Source: Thamnidium elegans (lineage: Eukaryota; Mucoromycota; Mucoromycetes; Mucorales; Mucoraceae). Taken from it: a stretch of 64,000 bases of DNA. Both the position numbers and the translations under genes were made by a program. The DNA lies in the NCBI GenBank assembly GCA_025201345.1, contig JAIXMG010000010.1, forward strand, positions 868,001-932,000. Direction: 5' to 3'. The notes under the pieces are model-generated. The model saw only the letters and a program-made list of their open reading frames with translations, was not told where the DNA came from and searched no databases. Positions 1 to 8,343 of this stretch are shown here, in pieces; within the stretch, counting starts at the first letter, position 1, and each line of letters starts with the position of its first letter.

Positions 1-425
1 TTCAAGCAATAAAGTAATGTAGCAAATCCAATTAAACTACTGGCTAATAATCCAACTTGACGTCCGTAATAAAAGATCAAGGACAAGATAATGATGTTTT
101 GGATACAGATAAACATGATTTCACCAAATGTGGAAAAGGGGTTGCCTTGACGTAAATTATAAGAAAGTGTAATAAAATAAGATAATGTTTCAAGCACGTA
201 AGAGGTTAATGAAAGTCCTTGAGCGGAATGGTTACTGAGGATGGTGAGGATTTGTGGGATTTTGACGATCGAACCACCGACCACGATACCGAGACCAAGA
301 CCCTTAGACACGGCGTATTTGATACAGGCAGTATCATAGATATTGAGGTTCTCGACAAGTGAGGTGTAGCATTGGTCGCCTATAAGAGCTACAGCTGGTT
401 CACGAATGATACTTGGTAAGTGCAT
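1..425 (-). CDS. MPDU1: MPDU1-like mannose-P-dolichol utilization protein, N-terminal part
   Basis: The reading frame opens at an ATG at 425 and stays open to the window edge, giving about 141 residues of the N-terminal part. A family-typical run of short motifs is visible: SKGLGLGIVVGGSIVKIPQI (first PQ-loop), then SNHSAQGLSLTSYVLET and LSYNLRQGNPFSTFGE, with several hydrophobic segments. The family (MPDU1/Lec35, PQ-loop repeats) is an ER multi-span membrane protein needed for use of dolichol-phosphate mannose and glucose in N-glycan and GPI assembly. No intron is visible in this part. It is divergently transcribed from the kinase gene starting near 584, so they probably share a promoter region of about 160 bp. 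The C-terminal half lies outside the window. Confidence 0.85.
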   Translation of the reverse strand, partial: MHLPSIIREPAVALIGDQCYTSLVENLNIYDTACIKYAVSKGLGLGIVVGGSIVKIPQILTILSNHSAQGLSLTSYVLETLSYFITLSYNLRQGNPFSTFGEIMFICIQNIIILSLIFYYGRQVGLLASSLIGFATLLYCL

Positions 426-583
426 TTTTTTTTTAATTAAAAGAAAAAAAGAAAAAGAAGCGTGTTTTTTTTTTGAAGGAATGTAAGCTGGACACGTGTT
501 TATTAATGATGACAAAAAAAAAAAAAAGCGTCACAGGGCTTTCGTGTTTCTCTCTCTCTCTCTTTCTTTTTTTGTTGCTCATC
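426..583. promoter_or_regulatory. short divergent promoter region
   Basis: About 158 bp separate the start codons of the minus-strand MPDU1-like gene and the plus-strand kinase gene. The stretch consists of T and A runs, and a CT-rich tract (541-570) lies just before the kinase ATG, as often seen in fungal leaders. No clear TATA box is present. The shared-promoter role is inferred from geometry only. Confidence 0.4.
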
Positions 584-1648
584 ATGTCTCAACAAGGTTA
601 TGCCATGTTGCCACAAACCAAGGCTTCTATTGACCACATTTTAAAGCACTATGAAACGTATAAAAAAGAAGGTCGTCAACTGCCTATGGTTGTAGGATTA
701 TCGGGGTGTCAAGGAAGTGGTAAAACAACTTTATGCGATACGTTAGCACACGTATTGAAAGAAAATCATGATTTAAATGTGGTTCAGTTTTCTTTGGATG
801 ATTTATATCTTGCACACGAAGATCAAGTATCACTCTCGCAAAAATACAAAACCAACCCATTGTATCAGCAAAGGGGGCAAGCTGGGTCTCATGATTTAGA
901 ATTGGCTAAACAAACTTTTGAGTTACTCAGTAGAAATCAAGGGACGGTGCCTATACCTGTATACGACAAGTCTTTGCATGACGGTAAAGGGGATCGGTTG
1001 GATAGGTCACAGTGGAAGTATGTAAATACGCCTATTGATATTGTGTTGTTTGAAGGTTGGATGGTTGGGTTTAAACCTGTGCAAAAAATACATGATAAAT
1101 TGATTGGGTGTACAGTACAAGACGCTTTAGTGATGAATCAATTATTAAAGAATTATCAAAAAGATATTTATCCATTCTTTGATATCTTTATTCATTTGTC
1201 TCCTTTTCATCTTCAACAGGTGTACCAGTGGAGATTGCAACAAGAACATCATATGAAATCAAGCCGCGGTGTTAGCGGATTATCGGATGAACAAGTCAAG
1301 AAATTTGTTGACAGCTATATGCCTGCTTACCAATTATATTTACCACGGTTAGAAAAAATTGGATTCTTTGGGTATGAATCTACTACTGAACGGTTAGGGT
1401 TTGAGGGAAGAGATAGAAGTGATGGCGGGTATAGTGCGCCAAGACGCCATTTAAAAATTGTGTTGGATCAAGATCGTAGAGTGGTTGAATCAGATACGTT
1501 GTTGGAACCTGGGTTATTAGCAATGAAACCTATCAACTATACGTTGTTTTATAGGTTTGCAGTCGTTGGTATTTTGGGTTTGATTGGATATAAACGACAT
1601 TCGATCATGAAATCCATTTACAGTTCATGGCATTCATTAAAGAAATAA
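584..1648 (+). CDS. TDA10: D-glycerate 3-kinase / Tda10-family P-loop kinase with C-terminal membrane segment
   Basis: Intronless ORF of 354 aa from the ATG at 584. An in-frame ATG lies at 506, but the extra residues are a translated CT/T tract, so I prefer 584 (605 is also possible). The Walker A motif is GLSGCQGSGKTTL, followed by FSLDDLYL, YDKSLHDGKGDR and VLFEGWMVG, the hallmark set of the plant glycerate kinase / yeast Tda10 family, which transfers phosphate from ATP to a small substrate. The kinase core ends around SYMPAYQLYLPRL. Unusually, the tail carries a hydrophobic stretch (YRFAVVGILGLIGY) about 20 residues before the end that looks like a tail anchor; the family is otherwise soluble. 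The family call is firm; the substrate is inferred. Confidence 0.85.
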   Translation: MSQQGYAMLPQTKASIDHILKHYETYKKEGRQLPMVVGLSGCQGSGKTTLCDTLAHVLKENHDLNVVQFSLDDLYLAHEDQVSLSQKYKTNPLYQQRGQAGSHDLELAKQTFELLSRNQGTVPIPVYDKSLHDGKGDRLDRSQWKYVNTPIDIVLFEGWMVGFKPVQKIHDKLIGCTVQDALVMNQLLKNYQKDIYPFFDIFIHLSPFHLQQVYQWRLQQEHHMKSSRGVSGLSDEQVKKFVDSYMPAYQLYLPRLEKIGFFGYESTTERLGFEGRDRSDGGYSAPRRHLKIVLDQDRRVVESDTLLEPGLLAMKPINYTLFYRFAVVGILGLIGYKRHSIMKSIYSSWHSLKK

Positions 1649-1782
1649 ATTTGATTGGTTCTAGTTGTTCCCGCCCTTTTTTTTTTTGTGATAATGACAA
1701 AAAAAAATTTTCTTTTATTTCTTTCCCTTTTTGATAACTATCTTTTTTTTTTTTTTTTTTTGTGTGTGTGTGGAGAGAGGAA

Positions 1783-3020
1783 ATGTCAACAAAAGAATAT
1801 ATACCTGGAGATACAGTTTTTGCAAAGTTAAAAGGGTACCCTTGGTGGCCTGCTAGAGTAAGTAGTGTTTATAACAATAAAAAAAACTTTTTTTCTAATC
1901 AAAAAAAAAAACTTTTTTTTTCTTTAATTACTAGGTGGAGAATGATAAAGACATCCCTGCAAAGATTAAAACAAAAGGGTAAATCAAAAGGTTTATTATA
2001 TACCGTCTTCTTTTATGGGTCAAGAGATTAGTAAGTACATATTTACGCGTTTTTTTTTATTAAAAAAAAATACTTATTGAATTTGGGGGATTAAGTGGGT
2101 TCTTTGGTCCTGATTGCGTAAGGCCATTTGATCGAGCAACGGTTGAACGTGATTTAAAGGCAAAAAAGTTCAAGACAAAGGATTTAGAAACTGCTATTCA
2201 TCAAGCGTTAGACCCTTCTATATTAAAAGCTGAAGAGGAAGCCGAACAAGAAGAAGAAGAAGAAGAGGAGGAGGAGGAAGGAGAAGAAGAAGAGGAAGAG
2301 GAAGAAGAACAACAACAAGAGAAACCAAAGAGAAAAGAACGTAAAAAGGTTGAAAAAAAGAAAAAGGCTGTTAATAACAGTAGTAATAATAAGAAGAGAG
2401 GAAAGAAAGAAGAAGAAAAGAGACCTGCTAAAAAAGCACGTCTAGCAGCAGATGATGATGATGCTAAAAAGAGACGCAAGTCTTTATCTACAGAACAAGA
2501 GGAAGAGAATAACAGAAATCAAAGAGAATCTTCCGCCATGTCACGTAAATCAGAGGAACCCACTATAGCTGTGGGTAACAATAATAATCCAATCGAATTA
2601 GATTTGTTTAAAAAGACACCAGAGTATAAAAAGGTATATCATATTAGACATAAGCTTCAGAAATTGGTGTATGAAAAGAAACCTGGTGAGATTCAAAAGG
2701 AGGATTTTATCAAGATATCACAAGTAGTAAAAGAGATTGAAGATGCGAGTATGACGTTTGATTTATTAAGGGTGTGTTTATACTTGGATAAAAAAATAAA
2801 AGGGAAATGTGTAAGTTTTACTAACAAAAAACACTTTTTTTTTTTTATTTAGTATACCAAAATTGGAAAGGTTGTTAAATTTGCTTGTTCTTATGATTAC
2901 GGTGACGATGAATACAAAATTAATCAACGATGCCAACAATTAATGAGGAATTGGAAGTCGTTAATTATTCCAGAGTCTCGTATAAGTTCTGCTGAGCAGA
3001 GTGAACATCAACCATCATAA
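1783..3020 (+). CDS. PWWP-domain chromatin protein with LEDGF/TFIIS-N-like C-terminal domain (frameshift in exon 2)
   Basis: Exons 1783-1857, 1935-2030, 2096-2771 and 2853-3020. Exon 1 begins a PWWP domain (IPGDTVFAKLKGYPWWPAR); exons 2-3 supply its end (YTVFFYGSRDYGFFGPD, then VRPFD). A long acidic/lysine-rich linker (E runs, KRK clusters, likely NLS) follows, then a helical domain with FDLLR joined to YTKIGKVVKFAC and RCQQLMRNWKSL, resembling the LEDGF integrase-binding or TFIIS N-terminal fold. PWWP domains read methylated histone tails and DNA, so a chromatin or transcription-elongation adaptor is inferred. Exon lengths sum to 1015, one base too many: the VENDKDIPAKIKTK part of exon 2 and the later KSKGLLYTVFF part lie in different frames, with the extra base in the GGG at 1975-1977. 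The third donor may be 2772 (preferred by homology) or 2812. Confidence 0.75.
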
Positions 3021-3718
3021 CCCCTTTAATTTTTCAAAAAAAAAAAAAAAAAAAAAAAATCGAATTCGTCATCCTTTTTTTTTTCTTTCTTTCTTTTTTT
3101 ATTATTATTATTCTATTTTTTTTTTTTTTTTTCTGTATTCGTTATTATATATACACTACATTTTTCCCCTTCCCCTTTCCGCAATCACTACTCTCTTCTT
3201 TTTCTCTCTTCTTAAAAGAGATTCATACATAACAACAACAACAACAACACATTTTTTTTTTCTTGATAAAATTTAAAAAAGAAAACAATAATATGATCAA
3301 ATCACAGAATGTGACAAAAAAAAAAAAGTTTATTTTATTTTTTCCCTTTTTTTGCGCATAATGGCTTATCCGACTGTTTACCGTAAAGCTCCACTCTATT
3401 TTTTTTTCCTCGGAACGATTGAGGTATGACTAATTAAGTACACACAGTTGTTCTTGATCTGTCAACTAAGCAGCATGTGTTTTTCTCTTAAATATATAGC
3501 GTGTATATTGTCTGTACAGTTGATCCTTGTTTTGTGCTACTATCGGGAAACAGGTTTTCGTTTACCCTGAATTATGTTTGTTAAAAAAGAAACTCACCCG
3601 AAAACGGATAACAGTTTAAGGCAACTTTAAATATTTTTTTTTTTTTTGGAGTATAAATACAGCACAAGATAATAATTCTAAATATTTTGTATTATAAATC
3701 TACTTTTTTATTATTACA
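3021..3718. other. intergenic region, AT-rich
   Basis: Long A and T tracts, an (ACA)n run near 3231-3249 and no open frame other than low-complexity translations. The right end holds the leader and TATA box of the small gene at 3719. Confidence 0.6.
3652..3658 (+). promoter_or_regulatory. TATA box of the small gene at 3719
   Basis: TATAAAT within GGAGTATAAATACAG, 67 bp upstream of the ATG at 3719 and after a T tract. It is a good match to a fungal TATA element. Most other genes here lack one, which hints at regulated or strong expression. Confidence 0.5.
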
Positions 3719-3997
3719 ATGGGTTTTATGAAACGTTTCTTTGGTCATCAAGTAAAAAAGGAAGAAAGTCCTTCAAGTACACCAGTAACTTCTAATCATG
3801 CTACACCTATTGTGTCTCCTGCTATATCTCCTGCTGTGTCGATGTATGATGTAGATGTGAAACAACAACAAGACAAGTATCATAATGATCCCATGCGTAC
3901 AAACAAGAAACCAGATACCATTGGAAGCTTTTTGGATCCTATGGGTGGCCATGGAAGTTATTCAGTTGGTAGAGACGTTACCAATACAGGCGCTTAA
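3719..3997 (+). CDS. small hypothetical protein, 92 aa
   Basis: Single-exon ORF starting ATGGGTTTTATG shortly after a clear TATA box. The N-terminus is basic and aromatic (MGFMKRFFGHQVKKEE), the middle is rich in Ser, Thr, Pro and Val (two ISPA-type repeats), and the C-terminus is Gly-rich (DPMGGHGSYSVGRDV). There is no signal peptide or membrane segment. Codon use looks like real coding sequence and the ORF is framed by a promoter and an A/T-rich 3' region. I do not recognise the family; a small stress- or spore-associated protein is only a guess. Confidence 0.6.
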   Translation: MGFMKRFFGHQVKKEESPSSTPVTSNHATPIVSPAISPAVSMYDVDVKQQQDKYHNDPMRTNKKPDTIGSFLDPMGGHGSYSVGRDVTNTGA

Positions 3998-4638
3998 TCA
4001 TTACTAGTTACTTTAATTACATATTATATATCCCTTCACCTTTTTATTCATTCACACTATACTTAAATACAATTAATAAATTTCATCCCTCTCTTTTTAA
4101 ATAATTTGATACAAGTAAGGGCACGAAAATAAATCGGCGCGCTTTTCGAAATTAAAATGTGAAAATTATACATCCAACTTACTGTTAGGTCGTCGTTATA
4201 AGAAAAGAGTATTGTCGATCCCTTTTTTTTTTGTGGGGTAGTATCTGTATTTGAATTGGTTTTAGTTTACATTATACGCTTTGAATCTTTCTTTTATAGT
4301 AGTAGTAATAGTAGTAGTAGGTACAAGCTTAATTTAATAGCGAGGTGATCTATTTCGCCTTTAGTAAAGAAAAAAAAAAACGGATAAGCAATTAACACCA
4401 TGTACTTCATTGGCTGTTTATAACAGCGAAACTGAGGCTTTTTTCAAAGTAAACAGAATCTATACTTTAGCTTCACATGATTATATCATAGGTTAAAGTA
4501 GTCAAAAGGCTTCTTTGAAGGATAAACTATTGACTATTTGTGGTATATTTCAGATATGTAAAGCAGGATAAGAAAAAACACAAGTCTATGAGAAGGTTAA
4601 TTTTTCATTTTCTTTATTTTTTAAAAAAAAAAGTAGGG
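3998..4638. other. intergenic DNA without a recognised gene
   Basis: 3' region of the small gene, then AT-rich DNA with a TAG trinucleotide run near 4300-4320. No ORF above background and no tRNA or snRNA signature seen. Confidence 0.5.
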
Positions 4639-4803
4639 CCTATGCGTACATAGGACACCTTCTAGGACATTCTCTTACTATACCTCCAAGGAGATATAAT
4701 AGTCATCGACGACCCTGGGTTGCTCTTAACGTTTACTTAAGAGCGGTTGAATGGTAATTACGCCACCTAGGTGGTACTCTTAACGTTTACTTAAGAGCGG
4801 TTG
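4639..4803. repeat. cluster of hairpins and a 27-bp direct repeat
   Basis: A hairpin CCTATG-CGTA-CATAGG lies at 4639-4654. A 27-bp unit at 4723-4749 is repeated exactly at 4777-4803; each copy holds the stem CTCTTAA / TTAAGAG around a 7-base loop. Between the copies is the 12-bp palindrome CCACCTAGGTGG (4763-4774). Such packing of repeats and inverted repeats in about 165 bp suggests a mobile-element end or a structured RNA, but no family was recognised. Confidence 0.6.
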
Positions 4804-5379
4804 GTATTCACTACGTGAAGAACTTTTTTTCAGATTGTAAAAAATGCTGCCTTTTTATAGTTTTTTTTTTGACAACTTTTTTTTTTTCACATGATTCTAT
4901 GATGTAAAACTATTACTTTACACATAACGATGTGAACATTCATTTAAAACCACTTCTTTGACCATTGCGAATACTACTATCCAATACCTTATCGAATGCT
5001 GATTCTAACCATGTGCGTATTGTGGTGTTTTGCATCACTTTTGACTCTGTAAGTATTACTTGTACGAGTTCATGTGTTACACACATCCAAAATATCTTTT
5101 CTTGTTGCTTGGTGGTATTTAGGTATTATCGATAAAAGAATTCATATATTTTAAAAAAGAAATGAAAGGAGAGAAGAAGGATAAAATAGGGCTATCGATA
5201 ATAAACATAATAGAGCAAAGATGTTTAAGTATACTGTATGTTTACTCGTATATGTTAACTATTTTAAGAATAAACAAATGCCTAAAATTGGAATTAATGT
5301 TATAACCTTCGTTTTATTTTTATCAATGATTTAACTATATAACCATGTCTCTTTCTCTCTCTCTTTTTTTTTATATAAG
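4804..5379. other. intergenic DNA with a weak snoRNA-like motif set
   Basis: Contains a weak C/D-like arrangement at 4888-5015 (CACATG stem, ATGATGT, CTGA, CATGTG) and a 37-codon ORF from 5221, neither convincing. A T tract at the right end precedes a possible splice acceptor at 5379. Confidence 0.35.
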
Positions 5380-5735
5380 CTCGATGTGGAAGGCTTTTTG
5401 CAGGAATACAAAGTCTCAATATACATCAACGTCGTACTACTAGATGTCTCCGTATTCAAAATCAAGATGGAGTATTACAGCCTATAGATAGGGTACTACC
5501 AGACCAACAAAGGCAAGGAGAGCAAAATCTTATTCTAATAAAAGGTTACTCGCTCGATTATATTACTGTTCCTGCTCATTTGCTTCAAACTTTAGAGAAT
5601 GAACAAGTAGATGGTAGGCACCAATCATTGACGACTTTTGCCGAGAACGCAACTGCAATACAGCGTGTAAAACGATTCGGTATAATTGCAACGTTGATCA
5701 AGATTATTGATTTTATTTCGTTGTCTTCGTTTTGA
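5380..5735 (+). CDS. orphan exon-like ORF, unknown
   Basis: A frame of about 118 codons runs to a TGA at 5735 and begins just after a T-rich tract ending in AG (5378-5379), as a spliced last exon would. It has no suitable early ATG. The product includes RIQNQDGVLQPIDRVLPDQ and GEQNLILIKGYSLDY, with ordinary amino-acid composition. The first stretch faintly recalls the N-terminal domain of mitochondrial initiation factor 3, but the key features are not clear enough to name it. No convincing upstream exon was found. It could be a pseudogene fragment. Confidence 0.35.
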
Positions 5736-6379
5736 GCCACTAAAAGTTATTGTATTGCAAGTGTGGCATTTGCTTTATATTATACTTATATAGGAATTGA
5801 AAAATAAAATTTATACTGCAAAATACTAAGTTTTGTATCATTTACTCAAACCTATTTCATCTTACTATGAAAAAAGTCGAAACGAATGTTCCCTTTATTT
5901 AGAGCATACCCGACAGAATGTTTAGCTCCCGTGTTTTCAAGCTTTCTTCCGTTGTTAACGTGTACTGACGCACACTGTTCGGGCGGAGCTTATTTTTATA
6001 AGAGCAAATAAAAATTCGAATAAACCACTTTTCTTGCTATGTATACCAGTAACCCTGACACCTAGCTTATTACACTATATTATTAGTAACTTTATTGGAT
6101 ATATTTGGTCCGGTTCTCTAATACCTCTGCAGTAGACATAATCATGTAGTGTGTAAAGTCATTGGATTCAACTGAGATAAAAAAAAAAAAAAGCCGAGTA
6201 CGAAAAAGAACCTGCTTTTTCAGCAGTCAAAGTATCGATGAAAGAAATTTTTTTTTCAAAATGGTTATAAAATAGAAAGTTTTTTTTAATTTTTTTTTTG
6301 TTTCTTCAGCAAAACAGTTTCTTAAAAGGTAAAGTATTTCATTGACAATAAGTTAAAGAAGAGAAGGGATGCGTATATG
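5736..6379. other. intergenic DNA, nothing recognised
   Basis: AT-rich DNA with A/T runs near 6180-6300, no open frame of note and no recognised repeat. It leads into the snoRNA candidate at 6380. Confidence 0.45.
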
Positions 6380-6482
6380 ATCCATTACAATGATGAATTT
6401 TAGCTGGCACCAGTCCGAGCTTCATGATGGAAAACCATAAAGTGGGGTGACAATTACGCTCGTCATCCCTGATACTATGGAT
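6380..6482 (+). ncRNA. candidate C/D-box snoRNA targeting 18S rRNA near the 530 loop
   Basis: Terminal stem ATCCAT (6380-6385) / ATGGAT (6477-6482); C box ATGATGA (6390-6396); D box CTGA (6469-6472); both spacers between stem and box are exactly four nucleotides. Internal C'-like ATGATGG (6424-6430) and degenerate D' CCGA (6415-6418) are present. Immediately before D' (one base gap) is GCTGGCACCAG (6403-6413), perfectly complementary to the universally conserved 18S sequence CTGGTGCCAGC just before the 530 loop. This combination is typical of 2'-O-methylation guides, which act in the nucleolus with fibrillarin. Length is 103 nt. No match was identified for the second guide upstream of D. It stands alone between genes. 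Confidence 0.6.
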
Positions 6483-6869
6483 TATATACAAATATCTCTT
6501 TTCTTTTTTATATATGTAAAAAAAAAAACTTTTTATTAATCTATTTTATTTACCTTATAGATCTTTGCTATCTTTTATTGGGAACTGTCATTCTTTTGTT
6601 AAATAAATAAATAAAAAACTTTTAAAAAAATATTTACTCTTGTCTACACGCTTTTTTATACTTTTTTTTTTTTTTTTTTCATTTGTGATTTTCATACTTT
6701 TCTGACACAAAAGGTTTTTACTTTTGTGTACCCAACACTGCCTTTCTCCTTATTTTGATCAAGTTATTTACACAACCATGCTTAAATAAATGGAAAAAAA
6801 AAAAAGTTTTTCCCTCTTTACTTCTTTTTTCCCTTTTATCGTTTTTTTTTTAAAAAAATAAATAAATAA

Positions 6870-8180
6870 ATGGTTTCGCTATCTTTATTACCGCCTCCAG
6901 CGCCTACAGATAAAAGTTTTAAACTAACCAACCGAGCGAACGAGTTATTCGAGCGTCATCTGTATAACGATGCCATTACCGAATACACCAAAGTACTGCA
7001 ACTGTCAAAAGAAGACGGCGAGTTTATAGCGCTGATTTATTGTAATAGAAGTGCTAGCTATTTGAGGCTAAATCAATATGAGCAAGCACGGAAAGATGCC
7101 AGTCGAGCCATGGAACTAGCACCTGTCTGGTCCAAGGTAAATAATACTTGAAAAAGTAACTTTTTTTTTTTTGCTTAAAATATGTGTATTAGGGGTATTT
7201 TAGATACGCACAAGTATTGATGAAATTATGGAAATTTGACCAAGCGATAGAATTAATAAAGACGGCAATACATAAAGAAGATGAAACACATGTTACGGAA
7301 ATGACGGGGTTTTTACAAAGGGCTTTAATAGAAAAAGATAATGAGATGATGGGAGTTCGAATCATTCAGTTGGTTTGCGGCAAAGATATTGCTATTCAAA
7401 AAAGTGTATTGAATCCTATTCAAAATAAATTATTTGAATTTGCTTCTCATATGAAGAATATTATTCATGTTATTGTTGATATTGAATCAAAGCAATGTAT
7501 TCTTGTTGACGCGGTAAATTTTTTTTTTTTGTGTTCGTACATAAAAAAAAAAAAAGACTAAATAAATATACATATAGTGCTGGGATATTGAAAATATACT
7601 CCGGTTAGTGGAGGAACAAGGTTATACAGTGGTAGCAACTATCATTACACATTATCATTTCGATCATGTCGGAGGATCGCCACCATCGCCATACGACACT
7701 TTACCCATAAAGATTTCGGGACTCGCTAGTCTCTTAAAAAAGATACCACATATAAAAGCATATATCCATCCTCTTGATATACCCTATATTCAACAAGCTA
7801 ATCCCAACATTCAGGCCAATCGATTGGTACCAACTTGTACTCCAGATATCACACAGCATTTAAATATCGGTAAAATTCAAATCGAATTTATTCATACGCC
7901 TGGACATACACCAGGATCACAATCTTTGATGGTCAATCAATGCCGATTAATCGCGGGCGATACACTGTTATGTGGCGGTCATTGTGGAAGAACTGATTTA
8001 CCTGGTGGACATAGAAAATCAATGGAACATACGCTACGACACGTACTAGGTAATTTAGATGATCGTATTATTGTTTATCCTGGACATGATTATGGAATAT
8101 CTTGGTCTACTATTGGTATGGAAAGAGAAAATGGTTGCCTTGGTGATGAATTAGTTGGATTTGGTATGAAATCCCACTAA
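6870..8180 (+). CDS. TPR-repeat protein fused to a metallo-beta-lactamase (glyoxalase II-like) domain
   Basis: Exons 6870-7136, 7193-7513 and 7578-8180 give 396 aa. The N-terminal ~120 residues are TPR helices (ANELFERHLYNDAITEYTKV, IYCNRSASYLRLNQYEQA, then KGYFRYAQVLMKL), a protein-protein interaction module. From about residue 160 a metallo-beta-lactamase domain follows with all metal motifs: THYHFDHVGG, IHTPGHTPGS, AGDTLLCGGHCGRTDLPGG and VYPGHDYG. These resemble hydroxyacylglutathione hydrolase (glyoxalase II), which hydrolyses S-lactoylglutathione and related thioesters with two metal ions. The first helices suggest docking to a partner such as a chaperone. No targeting peptide is evident, so a cytosolic location is inferred. 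Introns of 56 and 64 bp join cleanly in phase. The exact substrate is unknown. Confidence 0.85.
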
Positions 8181-8343
8181 AAAAAAAAATCCCCCTTCTC
8201 TTAATTAGGAAATAAAAAGCCACCGTAATTTTTTTTTTTTTTTTTTAAACCTAGTCTATTTAAAAAAAAAGTGTTTTTTTTTGCTAGCGTTTTTTTTTTT
8301 TCTTCTTTTTTTTTACTTTTAAGGGAAAAAAGATATAGAAAAA

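Noticed and set aside
2201..2479. Minus-strand ORF rich in Ser, Phe and Leu
   Set aside because: It is the antisense of the Glu/Lys-rich linker of the PWWP protein; the plus frame connects to conserved domains.
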